A stretch of DNA of 64,000 nucleotides, taken from assembly GCF_017901155.1 (NCBI RefSeq), contig NZ_CP072800.1:1267283-1331282 (forward strand), written 5' to 3'. Positions 9,395 through 18,346 of the stretch are shown here, piece after piece. The position numbers and the translations under genes were made by a program. Origin of the DNA: Candidatus Thiothrix anitrata. GTDB taxonomy: Bacteria > Pseudomonadota > Gammaproteobacteria > Thiotrichales > Thiotrichaceae. The notes beneath the pieces are model-generated. The model was given only the letters and a program-made list of their open reading frames with translations, was not told where the DNA came from and searched no databases. Positions within the stretch are counted from its first letter, which is position 1. Each line of letters opens with the position of its first letter.

Positions 9395-10021
9395 ATGAGC
9401 ATTATCGCCATTATCGGCAACAAAGGCGGCGTTGGCAAAACCACGTTGGCGATTAATCTTGCAACCTTGTTGAGTGAGCAAGCCGCCACTTGCCTGCTGG
9501 ATGCCGATCCGCAGGGTTCCATTTTGCATTGGGCGGCAATGGTCGATAATGCAAACATGCCCGCCGTTTTTGATGCCACCGCTAATGTCGGTAACGCGGT
9601 GGCGCAATACCGTGATGATTACCAACATATTCTGATCGACTGCCCGCCCCAGCTACAATCAGAACAGACACAAGCTGCCCTTGCGTCGGCGGATGTTGTC
9701 GTTATTCCCGTGTTGCCTTCCCCATTGGATTTGTGGGCGACAGTGGCGGTGAACGAAGGCATTGCCAGCGCACGGGAAAGTAACCCTGACCTCAAGGCAC
9801 TCTTGGTGATCAACCAGATGGAGCCAAGCACCAAACTCTCCAAGCTGATTCGGGATGTCATTCAGGAACTGGGGATACCCGCTGCCACCACCACCCTGAA
9901 CCGGCGCGTGGTTTACCGTGCCAGTGTTTTACAAGGCAAAAGTGTCAGCCAAATGGGGCGTACTGGCGCGTTTGCCGCCGACGAAATGAGAAATTTATTA
10001 GCGGAGATACTAGCAATATGA
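9395..10021 (+). CDS. ParA/MinD-family ATPase
   Basis: Cytoplasmic P-loop ATPase of the ParA/MinD type, which positions DNA or protein cargo. The 208-residue protein begins MSIIAIIGNKGGVGKTTLAI with the deviant Walker A GNKGGVGKTT, then CLLDADPQGSILHWA and HILIDCPPQ. The start at 9395 sits just before the P-loop, as in short orphan ParAs; an in-frame ATG at 9350 would add 15 residues without similarity. Its stop overlaps a small downstream gene. There is no parB or obvious centromere repeat, so plasmid partition is not indicated. A role in positioning a cell-pole or chemosensory structure is possible but unproven. Confidence 0.88.
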   Translation: MSIIAIIGNKGGVGKTTLAINLATLLSEQAATCLLDADPQGSILHWAAMVDNANMPAVFDATANVGNAVAQYRDDYQHILIDCPPQLQSEQTQAALASADVVVIPVLPSPLDLWATVAVNEGIASARESNPDLKALLVINQMEPSTKLSKLIRDVIQELGIPAATTTLNRRVVYRASVLQGKSVSQMGRTGAFAADEMRNLLAEILAI

Positions 10022-10209
10022 GTAGTTTAGATAAAACCGGCGCACAGTTAATCGATTCCATCCGCAAGACCAAAGCCGCGCCTGCTACGGCAGCGACCAC
10101 GGCTTCCAAGGAAAAACAAACCACGCCCAAAGCCGCTACTGCCCCGCAAACCGTGCAACCGCCAGCAGCAACGCCTTACCCCGATGGCAGCACCGTGTGG
10201 CCGGATTAA
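10018..10209 (+). CDS. Small Ala/Thr/Pro-rich protein coupled to ParA
   Basis: A 63-residue protein with no recognised family. It has a short amphipathic N-terminus ([19 protein letters not shown]), a low-complexity Ala/Thr/Lys/Pro middle and ends DGSTVWPD. Its ATG overlaps the ParA stop (ATGA), which supports translation. Small disordered partners that stimulate ParA ATPases often carry an N-terminal Lys/Arg-rich segment; this one fits loosely, so a ParA-activating adaptor is a speculative reading. Confidence 0.6.
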   Translation: MSSLDKTGAQLIDSIRKTKAAPATAATTASKEKQTTPKAATAPQTVQPPAATPYPDGSTVWPD

Positions 10210-10237
10210 TCATGCGCCTCAGCGTTTTAGTGCACGC

Positions 10238-12295
10238 ATGAAACGTTTGCTCATCATTCTCTGGTGTGGTCTGTTGATCTTGGCAACGGCGAATACGTTA
10301 GCTATTGAGCAAACACCGCCCGCCACTGCTATTGCTTTAAGCAAATCCGAACAAGCATGGCTCGAAAAACGCCAAGGCGCACCGCTACGCTATTGCTTTA
10401 GCCCCGTCTGGAAACCTTATGATTTCTTTGAGGATGGCAAACACCAAGGCATTTTCGCCGACTACCTGCAACTTCTCTCCAAACGCCTGAATATCCCCGT
10501 GCAGCCCGTGTTGAGCAGTACGTGGGGCGAAGCCTTGCAGTCTGCCCGCGAAGGCAAATGCGATTTGCTGTCCGGTGCGGTGAAAATGCCAGAACGCGAG
10601 GCGTATTTGGCCTTTACCACGCCTTATTTTCAAACCTCGAACGTAGTGCTGGCAAAATCTGACCAGAAATTTATCCAGTTGCTGGCAGAAATTGCTGATC
10701 AGAAAATTGCAGCACCTAGCAATACAGCTATCCAAAAACAACTGGAACGGGATTATCCCGCGATTGAATTCACTGGGGTGGAGTCGCCAGAATTGCTTTT
10801 TCAGGCAGTCGATAAAGGCGAGGTTTATGCGGGCGTGGCTTCACTGGAACATGCGCTGCACATCATCCAGCAGGGGCTGTACAACCTGAAAATCATCAGC
10901 AAACTCGATTACACCTATCCCATTTCGATTGCGGTACGCAAAGATTCCCCGCCACTGTTGAGCATGATGCAAAAAGCCGTCGATTCGCTGACGCAAGCCG
11001 ACCACGATGCCATCAAGCGTAACTGGCATTCGATCTACGTAGTTGAAACGACGGATTATTCCTTATTGTGGAAACTCGTTATCGGTGCAACCCTGATTTT
11101 GCTGGGCAGTATTTACTGGAACCGCAAACTGACCCGTTTGAATACCGCGCTGCAACAAGCCAAGGAAGAGGCGGATCGTGCTAACCAAGCCAAAAGCGAG
11201 TTTCTGGCGAACATGAGCCATGAAATCCGCACCCCCATGAATGCGATGATTGGTTTGGGGTATTTGCTGCAACAAACGGATTTGACCGCACAACAAGTGG
11301 ATTACCTGAACAAAATGCAGTCATCTTCCAAGATGTTGCTGGGGATTATCGACGATATTTTGGATGTGGCGAAAATCGAAGCGGGCAAGCTCGCGCTCAA
11401 TCCTACAGCGTTCCGGCTTAGTAATGTGTTGCAACAAATAACCTATTTGTTTGAAGAGCAGGCGCGGCAAAAAGGCTTAGGGTTTCAAATTCAAGTGGCG
11501 GAGGATGTGCCGACTTGTTTGGTTGGCGACCCGCAACGTCTTGCGCAGATTTTGCTGAATTTGGTGAGTAATGCGATTAAATTCACCGAGGCGGGCGAAA
11601 TTGCCATTCGTATTGGGCTGTTAGCGATACGGGATGCGCAAGTGCGGTTGCAATTTACGGTGAAAGATACCGGCATTGGGATTAGTCCAAACCAACAGGC
11701 AAAGCTGTTTCAGCCTTTTGCACAGGCCGATAGTTCCTTGTCCCGGCGGCATGGCGGGAGCGGCTTGGGATTGGTGATTAGTCAATCGTTAGCGCGGTTG
11801 ATGGCGGGTGATATTACGCTGGCAAGCCAGTTAGGGCAGGGGAGCACGTTCGTTTTTACCGCTGCATTTGCGACGTGTACGGATGCGCTACCCGTCGATA
11901 CAGCCGCAAACGCGATAGTCACGAATTTCAATACCGTGCAGGTTTTGCTGGTGGAAGATGATCCATTGAATCAGATGGTGGCGGGAGCATTGCTAGGGAA
12001 ATTAGGGGTAAGTGTTACCCTGGCGAACAATGGCGTAGAAGCCATTGAAATGCTGGAACAGGCGACGTTTCAGCTTGTTTTTATGGATATTCAAATGCCC
12101 CAAATGGACGGTTACGAAGCCGTGCGGCTGATTCGTCAACGCCGCGAATGGCAACATTTGCCGATTATTGCGATGACGGCGCACGCGATTTCTACTGAAC
12201 GTGCCAAATGCATTGCGGCGGGGATGAGCGATTACCTCACCAAACCCATCGACCCCCCAAGATTGGCGGCGATGCTCTCGAAGTGGATAGTGTAA
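10238..12295 (+). CDS. Hybrid sensor histidine kinase with periplasmic solute-binding sensor
   Basis: Inner-membrane sensor kinase of about 685 residues. Order: signal or anchor segment [18 protein letters not shown]; a periplasmic SBP_bac_3-type domain ([40 protein letters not shown]); a membrane span near residues 273-295; HisKA with [15 protein letters not shown] (phospho-acceptor H328); HATPase with [15 protein letters not shown] and [10 protein letters not shown]; and a C-terminal receiver with [11 protein letters not shown] and phospho-acceptor D617 in [14 protein letters not shown]. The start at 10238 gives a clean signal segment. No cognate response regulator lies next to it. The ligand is unknown; the sensor fold suggests an amino-acid-like small molecule. 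Confidence 0.92.
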   Translation: MKRLLIILWCGLLILATANTLAIEQTPPATAIALSKSEQAWLEKRQGAPLRYCFSPVWKPYDFFEDGKHQGIFADYLQLLSKRLNIPVQPVLSSTWGEALQSAREGKCDLLSGAVKMPEREAYLAFTTPYFQTSNVVLAKSDQKFIQLLAEIADQKIAAPSNTAIQKQLERDYPAIEFTGVESPELLFQAVDKGEVYAGVASLEHALHIIQQGLYNLKIISKLDYTYPISIAVRKDSPPLLSMMQKAVDSLTQADHDAIKRNWHSIYVVETTDYSLLWKLVIGATLILLGSIYWNRKLTRLNTALQQAKEEADRANQAKSEFLANMSHEIRTPMNAMIGLGYLLQQTDLTAQQVDYLNKMQSSSKMLLGIIDDILDVAKIEAGKLALNPTAFRLSNVLQQITYLFEEQARQKGLGFQIQVAEDVPTCLVGDPQRLAQILLNLVSNAIKFTEAGEIAIRIGLLAIRDAQVRLQFTVKDTGIGISPNQQAKLFQPFAQADSSLSRRHGGSGLGLVISQSLARLMAGDITLASQLGQGSTFVFTAAFATCTDALPVDTAANAIVTNFNTVQVLLVEDDPLNQMVAGALLGKLGVSVTLANNGVEAIEMLEQATFQLVFMDIQMPQMDGYEAVRLIRQRREWQHLPIIAMTAHAISTERAKCIAAGMSDYLTKPIDPPRLAAMLSKWIV

Positions 12296-12332
12296 TATAT
12301 AACCTAGTTGTTCTAACCAAGGGAGTATTGCG

Positions 12333-12575
12333 ATGAATGTTCAAATCAATGTCGACATGTCACCGGAAGAGTTGCGCCGCCTGATGGGGTTGCCGGATGT
12401 GCAGGAATTCAACCAGAAAGTCATGGAGCAAATGCTGCAAAAAATGAAGGAAGGTGCGGAAGGTTTTGATCCCACCAGTATTTTTCAATCCAGCATCGGT
12501 ACTAATGTGGATGCGATGAAGTCATGGATGAATCTGTTTGGCAATTTCGCCAGCGGCAAGAGTGCTGATAAATAA
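12333..12575 (+). CDS. DUF6489-type small protein
   Basis: An 80-residue protein starting MNVQINVDMSPEELRRLMGL, followed by PDVQEFNQKVMEQML and a C-terminal amphipathic helix with MKSWMNLFGNFASG. The opening 'beta strand plus TPEE/SPEE-type helix' pattern matches my memory of the DUF6489 family. A GGGAG ribosome site precedes the ATG. It stands alone between the sensor kinase and rph. The terminal MxxWxxLF segment is reminiscent of PHA-granule or polymerase-associated small proteins, but function is unknown. Confidence 0.75.
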   Translation: MNVQINVDMSPEELRRLMGLPDVQEFNQKVMEQMLQKMKEGAEGFDPTSIFQSSIGTNVDAMKSWMNLFGNFASGKSADK

Positions 12576-12647
12576 CTCCATGAAACCCATCCCAAGGATG
12601 CGTATAATCGCCCGCTTAAATACGCAATACACCATGAAGGAATCCCG

Positions 12648-13364
12648 ATGAGGCCAAGCGAACGTGCTCCCGACCAAATGCGAACGGTCAAATTTACCCG
12701 TCATTACACTTGCCACGCGGAAGGTTCGGTGCTGGTTGAGTTTGGCAACACCAAAGTGTTGTGTACCGCGACGGTGGAAGACCGTTTGCCAGGTTGGTTG
12801 AAAGGCAAAGGGCAGGGCTGGGTGACGGCGGAATACGGGATGTTGCCGCGCTCTACGGGTTCACGCACCGCCCGCGAAGCTGCCAAAGGCAAACAAGGCG
12901 GACGCACGATGGAAATCCAGCGATTGATCGGGCGTTCGTTGCGGGCAATGGTAGATTTGGAAGCCTTGGGCGAATTCCAAATCACCCTCGATTGCGATGT
13001 GTTGCAAGCCGATGGCGGCACGCGCACTGCGTCCATCAGTGGTGCTTACGTGGCATTGTGCGATGCGGTAACCTGGTTACAGCAAAATCGTCGTCTCAAG
13101 AAAAACCCGTTGCATGGGCAAATTGCTTCGGTGTCGGTGGGGATTTTTGATGGCGTGCCAGTGCTGGACTTGGATTACGCTGAAGATTCCAAAGCCGAAA
13201 CCGATATGAATGTGGTGATGAACGAGGCAGGGCAATTCATTGAGTTGCAAGGCACGGCAGAAGGTCATGCGTTCCGCCGCGATGAGTTGGATGCGATGTT
13301 GGTGTTAGCCGAAAAAGGCATTCGTGAAATCATGCAAGCACAACGTGAGGCATTAGCAGGATGA
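12648..13364 (+). CDS. rph: Ribonuclease PH
   Basis: Phosphorolytic 3'-5' exoribonuclease that trims tRNA 3' ends. The 238-residue length is standard. Visible family segments are [58 protein letters not shown] and [20 protein letters not shown]. It overlaps rdgB by 4 bases (ATGA), giving the common rph-rdgB pair. Confidence 0.97.
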   Translation: MRPSERAPDQMRTVKFTRHYTCHAEGSVLVEFGNTKVLCTATVEDRLPGWLKGKGQGWVTAEYGMLPRSTGSRTAREAAKGKQGGRTMEIQRLIGRSLRAMVDLEALGEFQITLDCDVLQADGGTRTASISGAYVALCDAVTWLQQNRRLKKNPLHGQIASVSVGIFDGVPVLDLDYAEDSKAETDMNVVMNEAGQFIELQGTAEGHAFRRDELDAMLVLAEKGIREIMQAQREALAG

Positions 13365-13999
13365 GTCAGCGTATTGTTTTAGCGTCCGGGAACGCCGGAA
13401 AGTTGCGCGAATTCAATGCCATGATGATCGATTTGGGTTTGGAAGTCGTGCGTCAAAGCGAGTTCGGGGTTAGTGATGCGGATGAAACCGGGTTAACTTT
13501 CGTCGAAAACGCCCTGATTAAAGCCCGTCATGCAGCACAAGCGACCGGAATGCCCGCGATGGCGGATGATTCCGGCATTGTCGTGGATGCACTCGGTGGT
13601 GCGCCGGGGTTGTACTCCGCACGTTATTCCGGTGCAGGTGATGCCGCCAATAACACCAAGTTACTGGAAGCGTTAAAAGATGTGCCGGATGCGCAGCGTA
13701 CTGCGCGGTTCTATTGCTGCATCGTGTATTTACGTCATGCCGACGATCAATTGCCCATCATTGCGGAAGCGAGTTGGGAAGGCAGAATCTTGCATGAGTT
13801 GAGCGGTGCAAACGGGTTTGGCTATGACCCGTTGTTTTATGTGCCGACTCACGGCTGCTCTTCCGCTGAATTACCGCCGGAAGAAAAAAACCGTATCAGT
13901 CATCGCGGACAGGCATTACGCAAACTGCATAAGTTATTGGCAGTTCCCTCTCCCTTTGAGGGACGACCCTTGGAAGGGTCTGGGTGCGGGGTAGGGTGA
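13361..13999 (+). CDS. rdgB: XTP/dITP pyrophosphatase, with repeat-derived C-terminal tail
   Basis: Cytoplasmic house-cleaning enzyme that hydrolyses dITP, XTP and ITP to monophosphates. Family motifs are [32 protein letters not shown] and [14 protein letters not shown] with [10 protein letters not shown] near the end. The conserved protein would finish at about LRKLHKLLA. The last 15 or so residues ([17 protein letters not shown]) are encoded by a GC-rich palindromic element starting near 13945, so the tail is probably an insertion-derived addition. The 212-residue total is slightly long for the family. The stop overlaps the start region of gmhB. Confidence 0.96.
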   Translation: MSQRIVLASGNAGKLREFNAMMIDLGLEVVRQSEFGVSDADETGLTFVENALIKARHAAQATGMPAMADDSGIVVDALGGAPGLYSARYSGAGDAANNTKLLEALKDVPDAQRTARFYCCIVYLRHADDQLPIIAEASWEGRILHELSGANGFGYDPLFYVPTHGCSSAELPPEEKNRISHRGQALRKLHKLLAVPSPFEGRPLEGSGCGVG

Positions 14000-14003
14000 G
14001 GGG
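13945..14003. repeat. REP-like GC-rich palindromic element inside rdgB/gmhB
   Basis: The element contains TCCCTTTGAGGGA and a near-perfect hairpin GACCCTTGGAAGGGTC (13965-13980, 7-bp arms) followed by a G-rich tract ending GTGAGGGG. It encodes the last residues of RdgB in one frame and the GTG start region of gmhB in another. A related C/G-rich hairpin lies at 17690-17752. Such elements are usually intergenic; here it is read through. Confidence 0.7.
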
Positions 14004-14538
14004 TATAAACAAACTTATTATCCTCGACCGCGACGGCGTAATTAACGAGGATTCGGATAATTTCATCCGCAGCGTGGCTGAATGGATCCCAATTCCCGGC
14101 AGCATTGAAGCCATGGCGCGGCTGTATCACGCCGGTTACACCTTGACGGTGGCGACTAATCAATCGGGTATCGCACGCGGCTATTACAGCGTGGAAGAAT
14201 TGGATGCGATGCACGCCAAGTTACGCGGATTATTGGCAGCACACGGTGCGGAAATTGCGTTGATCGCGTATTGCCCACATCTAGGCGAAGCGCAGTGCGC
14301 GTGTCGTAAACCCAAACCGGGCATGATGTTCGATATTGCGCAACAGCTTGGCGCGGACGTGACGCAAGCGGTAGTGGTGGGGGATTCGTTACGCGACTGG
14401 CAAGCCGCCGCCGCAGCGGGCGCGGGTTATGTGCAAGTGCGTACCGGCAAAGGCGAACGCACCTTAGCTGATGGGCGTTTACCCGCCGATATACCTGTGT
14501 TCGACAATCTGGCACACTACGTCGATTCACTCCTTTAG
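13984..14538 (+). CDS. gmhB: D-glycero-beta-D-manno-heptose-1,7-bisphosphate 7-phosphatase
   Basis: HAD-superfamily phosphatase of the ADP-heptose pathway for LPS inner core, acting in the cytoplasm. The HAD nucleophile motif is [13 protein letters not shown], followed by [13 protein letters not shown] and the zinc-binding loop [17 protein letters not shown], which distinguishes GmhB. About 184 residues, the usual size. The start is uncertain: GTG at 13984 has a good GGAAGG site, while GTG at 13996 overlaps the rdgB stop (GTGA). Both lie in the palindromic element, and no ATG sits at the expected place before [10 protein letters not shown]. Confidence 0.92.
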   Translation: MRGRVRGINKLIILDRDGVINEDSDNFIRSVAEWIPIPGSIEAMARLYHAGYTLTVATNQSGIARGYYSVEELDAMHAKLRGLLAAHGAEIALIAYCPHLGEAQCACRKPKPGMMFDIAQQLGADVTQAVVVGDSLRDWQAAAAAGAGYVQVRTGKGERTLADGRLPADIPVFDNLAHYVDSLL

Positions 14539-14554
14539 CAAAAGTACACAACGC

Positions 14555-15304
14555 ATGAACGCATTAAATACATTCTGGTTGGGGTTGCGGGCTGCCATTT
14601 ACTGGGCGGGTTCGGTAGTCAGCACTTTGTTGGTTGGCGGCATGATGATGGTGGTGCTGTGGGCATTGCCAGATAAAGTGCGTTACCCGGCTGTTACCTT
14701 GTGGAACCGTTTCAATGTGTGGTGGTTGGAAGTGACTTGCGGGGTCAAATACCGGGTGTTAGGGCGTGAAAACATCCCGGCGCAAGGTGCGTTTCTGATC
14801 ATGGCAAACCACCAATCGACGTGGGAAACCTATGCCTTGCCGGTAATTTTTCCGCAGCGTTTGACTTGGGTGCTCAAGCAAGAGTTATTGAAAATTCCGT
14901 TTTTCGGCTGGGGTTTACGTATGCTGCGCCCGATTGCGATTGACCGCAGCGCGGGGCGTGCCGCGATTAAACAAATGAGTCAGCAGGGTAAAGCCTTGCT
15001 GGAAGCCGGTATTTGCGTGGTTATTTTCCCGGAAGGCACTCGCATTGCCCCACCGGAAACCGGCGAATTCAAAATCGGTGGCGCATTGATGGCGGCACAA
15101 ATCGGTGCTTTGGTGGTTCCGGTGGCACACAATGCCGGGGAAAGTTGGCGGCGGCACGCTTGGATCAAAAAGCCCGGTACGATTACCGTGAGTATCGGCG
15201 AGCCATTGTTAACCAAAGGCATGAAAGCCGACGCAATTAATCAGCACGTCAGGGGCTGGATTGAGGCTGAAAAAGCTCGGTTGCCGCCGCCAGCTTACGC
15301 TTAG
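14555..15304 (+). CDS. plsC: 1-acyl-sn-glycerol-3-phosphate acyltransferase
   Basis: Inner-membrane enzyme making phosphatidic acid from lysophosphatidic acid. The 249-residue protein starts MNALNTFWLGLRAAIYW with an N-terminal membrane segment, then the acyltransferase motif ANHQSTWET and the glycerol-phosphate-binding FPEGTR. The ATG at 14555 is preferred because an earlier in-frame start would lie inside gmhB. It follows gmhB closely, a gene order common in gammaproteobacteria. Its last bases overlap the convergent globin gene by 4. Confidence 0.93.
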   Translation: MNALNTFWLGLRAAIYWAGSVVSTLLVGGMMMVVLWALPDKVRYPAVTLWNRFNVWWLEVTCGVKYRVLGRENIPAQGAFLIMANHQSTWETYALPVIFPQRLTWVLKQELLKIPFFGWGLRMLRPIAIDRSAGRAAIKQMSQQGKALLEAGICVVIFPEGTRIAPPETGEFKIGGALMAAQIGALVVPVAHNAGESWRRHAWIKKPGTITVSIGEPLLTKGMKADAINQHVRGWIEAEKARLPPPAYA

Positions 15305-15693
15305 CCCGCCCGGTTACGCATGTGATCCGCGACGTTGGCAAACGAAGATTTCAGTTGTAACTTGAATAACTCGTCACTGACTTGCTCATCCAATGCCTGA
15401 TTAATGCACATTAACCACTGGTCACGCATTTGCGTATCCACCGGGAAAGGCATGTGCCGCGCTCGCAAACGCGGATGCCCGTATTCGGCTTCGTACAATC
15501 CGGGGCCACCGAGCCAGCCCGATAAAAACTTAAAAAGTTTGTCGCGTGCACTTTGCAAATCTTGCTGATGAATTTTGCGCAATTCCCACGCTTCTGGCAG
15601 TTCGTCCATTAAGTCATAAAAGCGGTTAACCAATTGGCGTATGCCTTGTTCGCCGCCGAGCATGTCGTAGTGGGTTCTGATGGGTAATTCCAT
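15301..15693 (-). CDS. Group II truncated haemoglobin
   Basis: Small globin, 130 residues, typical of the 2/2 (truncated) class II family that binds O2 or NO. The pattern includes YDMLGGEQGIRQLVNRFYDLM, shortened here to its recognisable core GGEQGIRQLVNRFY, then KLFKFLSGWLGGPGLY, EYGHPRLRARHMPF (proximal His region) and the distal end DQWLMCINQAL, with the conserved Trp expected in class II. Convergent with plsC, with a 4-bp overlap of the ends. A role in NO or O2 handling is a family-level inference. Confidence 0.92.
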   Translation of the reverse strand: MELPIRTHYDMLGGEQGIRQLVNRFYDLMDELPEAWELRKIHQQDLQSARDKLFKFLSGWLGGPGLYEAEYGHPRLRARHMPFPVDTQMRDQWLMCINQALDEQVSDELFKLQLKSSFANVADHMRNRAG

Positions 15694-15810
15694 TAAGCAC
15701 TCCGTGTTTGCTGAAAAAAGCGCAAGTCTACGGCGTTTTTCGCACTATCAGCATGTAATTTCGCAAATACATTAGAAAATTAACATATTGTCAGTATAAT
15801 CGCGCCTTTC

Positions 15811-15837
15811 ATGAATTCATTGAGTACTCCGTTGTGA
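15811..15837 (+). other. Eight-codon upstream ORF overlapping the typA start
   Basis: ATG at 15811 opens a reading frame encoding MNSLSTPL and stops with the TGA at 15835-15837, which shares bases with the GTG start of typA at 15834 (GTGA). It may couple typA initiation to a leader peptide, or may be chance; no strong ribosome site is evident for either start. Confidence 0.35.
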
Positions 15838-17681
15838 TCCAGAACCTGCGAAATATCGCCATCATTGCCCACGTTGACCACGGCAAAACCACCCTTGTAG
15901 ACAAACTCCTACAACAATCCGGTACTTTGGGCGAACGCGCCGAAGTCTCCGAACGCATGATGGACTCTAACGCGCTGGAGAAAGAGCGCGGCATTACCAT
16001 TTTGGCGAAAAACACCGCTTTGCGTTGGACTAACCCTGAAGATGGTCAAGAATACCGCATCAATATCGTCGACACACCGGGACATGCGGACTTCGGCGGC
16101 GAAGTAGAGCGCGTATTATCAATGGTTGACTCCGTATTACTGTTGGTTGACGCGGTTGATGGCCCAATGCCACAAACCCGTTTCGTTACCCAAAAAGCGT
16201 TTTCCCACGGCTTGAAACCGATTCTGGTCGTCAACAAAATCGACCGTCCGGGTGCGAACCCGCACCGCGTTATGGATCAGGTGTTTGAACTGTTTGATAA
16301 CCTTGGCGCGACTGACGAGCAGCTCGATTTCCCAGTGGTTTACTCTTCTGCCATCAACGGCTATGCGGGCTTGGAAGAAACGGTTAGCGGCGGCGATATG
16401 ACCCCGTTGTTCCAAACCATTATCAACAGCGTCGCCGCGCCAGACGTTGACCCCGATGCACCGTTCCAGTTGCAAATCAGCCAATTGGACTACAACTCTT
16501 ACCTCGGCATTATCGGGATTGGGCGTATCAAGCAAGGTCGCGTCAAAACCAATACCCAAGTTAAAGTCATCGACACCGAAGGCAAAATCCGTAACGGTCG
16601 CGTGCTGAAAATCCTCGGCTTTAACGGTCTGGATCGCGTCGAAGTCAACGAAGCGCAAGCGGGTGACATTATTGCGTTCTCCGGTATGGATGAGCTGCAC
16701 ATTTCCGACACCGTGTGTGACCCAGAAAATGTGGTTGCATTGCCGCCGCTGACCATTGACGAACCGACCGTCACCATGACGTTCCAAGTCAATACTTCAC
16801 CGTTTGCGGGCAAAGAAGTTAAAACTGGTACATCTTCACGTCGCTTGAACGAGCGTTTGAAGCAAGAATTGCTGCACAACGTAGCGTTGCGCGTCGAAGA
16901 CACCGCTGACCCTGAGAAATTCAAAGTCTCCGGTCGTGGTGAATTGCACTTAGGCATCCTGATCGAAAATATGCGTCGTGAAGGCTATGAACTCGCGGTT
17001 TCCCGCCCGGAAGTTATCATCCGTGAAATCGACGGTGTGAAAATGGAACCGTTTGAAAACGTGACCGTTGACATCGAAGAGTCCAGCCAAGGCAAAGTCA
17101 TGGAAGCACTGGGCGAACGCCGTGCGGAACTGAAAGACATGGCTCCCGATGGTAAAGGTCGGGTGCGTTTGGAATACCGGATGCCCGCTCGCGGTTTGAT
17201 CGGTTTCCAGACTGATTTCATGACCATGACTTCGGGTACTGGTTTGATTTACCACGTATTTGATAACTACGCACCGTTCAAAGCGGGCGCGATTGGCAAC
17301 CGTCACAACGGCGTATTGATTTCTAACGGCACAGGCAAAGCTTTGGCTTACGCCCTGTTCAGCCTGCAAGAGCGTGGTAAGTTGTTCGTCGGTCACACAG
17401 AAGAAGTGTACGAAGGTCAAGTTGTCGGTATCCATACCCGCGACAATGACTTGGTAGTTAACCCGCTGAAAGCTAAGCAGTTAACCAATATCCGTGCTTC
17501 CGGTACTGACGAAAACCTGATCCTTGTCCCGGCGATCCGCATGACGTTGGAACAGGCGATGGAATTCATCGACGATGACGAATTGGTTGAAATCACGCCA
17601 AAGAATATCCGTATCCGCAAGCGTTTCCTGATGGAAAACGACCGTAAACGTGCGGGCGCGGCGAAGAAAGAAGCGTCGTAA
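15834..17681 (+). CDS. typA: Ribosome-associated GTPase TypA/BipA
   Basis: Translational GTPase that binds the 70S ribosome and aids 50S assembly and growth under stress. The 615-residue protein has G1 [20 protein letters not shown]2/G3 region [11 protein letters not shown] and [15 protein letters not shown], and G4 VNKIDRPGA, then EF-G-like domains and the TypA C-terminal domain ([27 protein letters not shown]). It begins with GTG ([14 protein letters not shown]), matching family starts. It has its own promoter region and ends before a GC-rich hairpin. Confidence 0.97.
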   Translation: MIQNLRNIAIIAHVDHGKTTLVDKLLQQSGTLGERAEVSERMMDSNALEKERGITILAKNTALRWTNPEDGQEYRINIVDTPGHADFGGEVERVLSMVDSVLLLVDAVDGPMPQTRFVTQKAFSHGLKPILVVNKIDRPGANPHRVMDQVFELFDNLGATDEQLDFPVVYSSAINGYAGLEETVSGGDMTPLFQTIINSVAAPDVDPDAPFQLQISQLDYNSYLGIIGIGRIKQGRVKTNTQVKVIDTEGKIRNGRVLKILGFNGLDRVEVNEAQAGDIIAFSGMDELHISDTVCDPENVVALPPLTIDEPTVTMTFQVNTSPFAGKEVKTGTSSRRLNERLKQELLHNVALRVEDTADPEKFKVSGRGELHLGILIENMRREGYELAVSRPEVIIREIDGVKMEPFENVTVDIEESSQGKVMEALGERRAELKDMAPDGKGRVRLEYRMPARGLIGFQTDFMTMTSGTGLIYHVFDNYAPFKAGAIGNRHNGVLISNGTGKALAYALFSLQERGKLFVGHTEEVYEGQVVGIHTRDNDLVVNPLKAKQLTNIRASGTDENLILVPAIRMTLEQAMEFIDDDELVEITPKNIRIRKRFLMENDRKRAGAAKKEAS

Positions 17682-17689
17682 TACGTTAA

Positions 17690-17752
17690 CCCCCCATCCC
17701 CAGCCCTTCCCCCGCAAGGGGGAAAGGGCGTTAAGATGGGAAAATAGGGGGG
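17690..17752. repeat. GC-rich inverted repeat between convergent genes
   Basis: The core pairs GCCCTTCCCCC with GGGGGAAAGGGC around a GCAA loop (one bulged base), with outer CCCCCCAT and ATGGG/GGGGGG flanks. It separates convergent typA and the methyltransferase gene, so it may act as a bidirectional terminator or transcript stabiliser, and it resembles the element at 13945. Confidence 0.65.
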
Positions 17753-18346
17753 TTACTTCAATTTTTCTGCGTAAGATACGGTGTAGGACTGGCCTTGTTT
17801 GAGCTTGTCAAAGTTACCGAAAGTCTCTTTTAGATTGCGCTTCATGTATTCACGCAAGCCATTGATTGTCACCAGATAGATTCGCCCACCCGGTTTTAGG
17901 TGGTGTTTCATATCGTGCAGCAAGATACTCATCATCTCCTTCCCCACTTTTGCCGGGATGTTGGATGCAATTACATCAAACCGCGCATCTTTAGCAATGT
18001 GTTGAAAGCCGTTACTGAGCATGGCTTTGGCATTGGGTAATTTATTCAAAGCGGCATTACGGTTCGCGTATTCCACCGCCATGAAATCCTTATCCACCAT
18101 TAGCGTTTGCCCAAGTGGTGCGAGTTTTGCCATTGCCAAACCCACGGGGCCGTAGCCACAACCCAAGTCGAAACAATCGTCGGTCGGGTTAATTTCCAAG
18201 TATTTCAGCAGCAAATCAGTGCCGTCATCAATTTCACGCGGGGAAAAAATTCCCCAAGTGGACAGGAACGTGAGCTTATGCCCGCACAATTCGGTTTCAA
18301 AACGAATGTCATTGCGCAAGTCTTTGGTGTAAGGAATATCAGCCAT
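17753..18346 (-). CDS. Class I SAM-dependent methyltransferase (RsmC/YbxB-like)
   Basis: Predicted small-domain methyltransferase, 197 residues, with an MTS-type fold: STWGIFSPREIDDGTDLLL, SAM motif FDLGCGYGPVGLAMAK, MVDKDFMAVEYANRN and a C-terminal KPGGRIYLVTINGLR. The catalytic-loop position, NPP in RsmC/RlmG guanine-N2 methyltransferases, reads SNIPAKVGKE, so the first Pro is replaced. The substrate may therefore differ; rRNA or tRNA remains the best guess. Its start overlaps the end of purK by 8 bases, giving a purE...purK-methyltransferase unit. Confidence 0.8.
   Translation of the reverse strand: MADIPYTKDLRNDIRFETELCGHKLTFLSTWGIFSPREIDDGTDLLLKYLEINPTDDCFDLGCGYGPVGLAMAKLAPLGQTLMVDKDFMAVEYANRNAALNKLPNAKAMLSNGFQHIAKDARFDVIASNIPAKVGKEMMSILLHDMKHHLKPGGRIYLVTINGLREYMKRNLKETFGNFDKLKQGQSYTVSYAEKLK

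Noticed and set aside
9395-10209. Plasmid partition locus
   Set aside because: No ParB, no replication gene and no centromere-like iterons beside the ParA-type gene.
16137-16787. 216-codon leftward frame
   Set aside because: Antisense to typA, whose product is unmistakable; composition is typical of a shadow frame.
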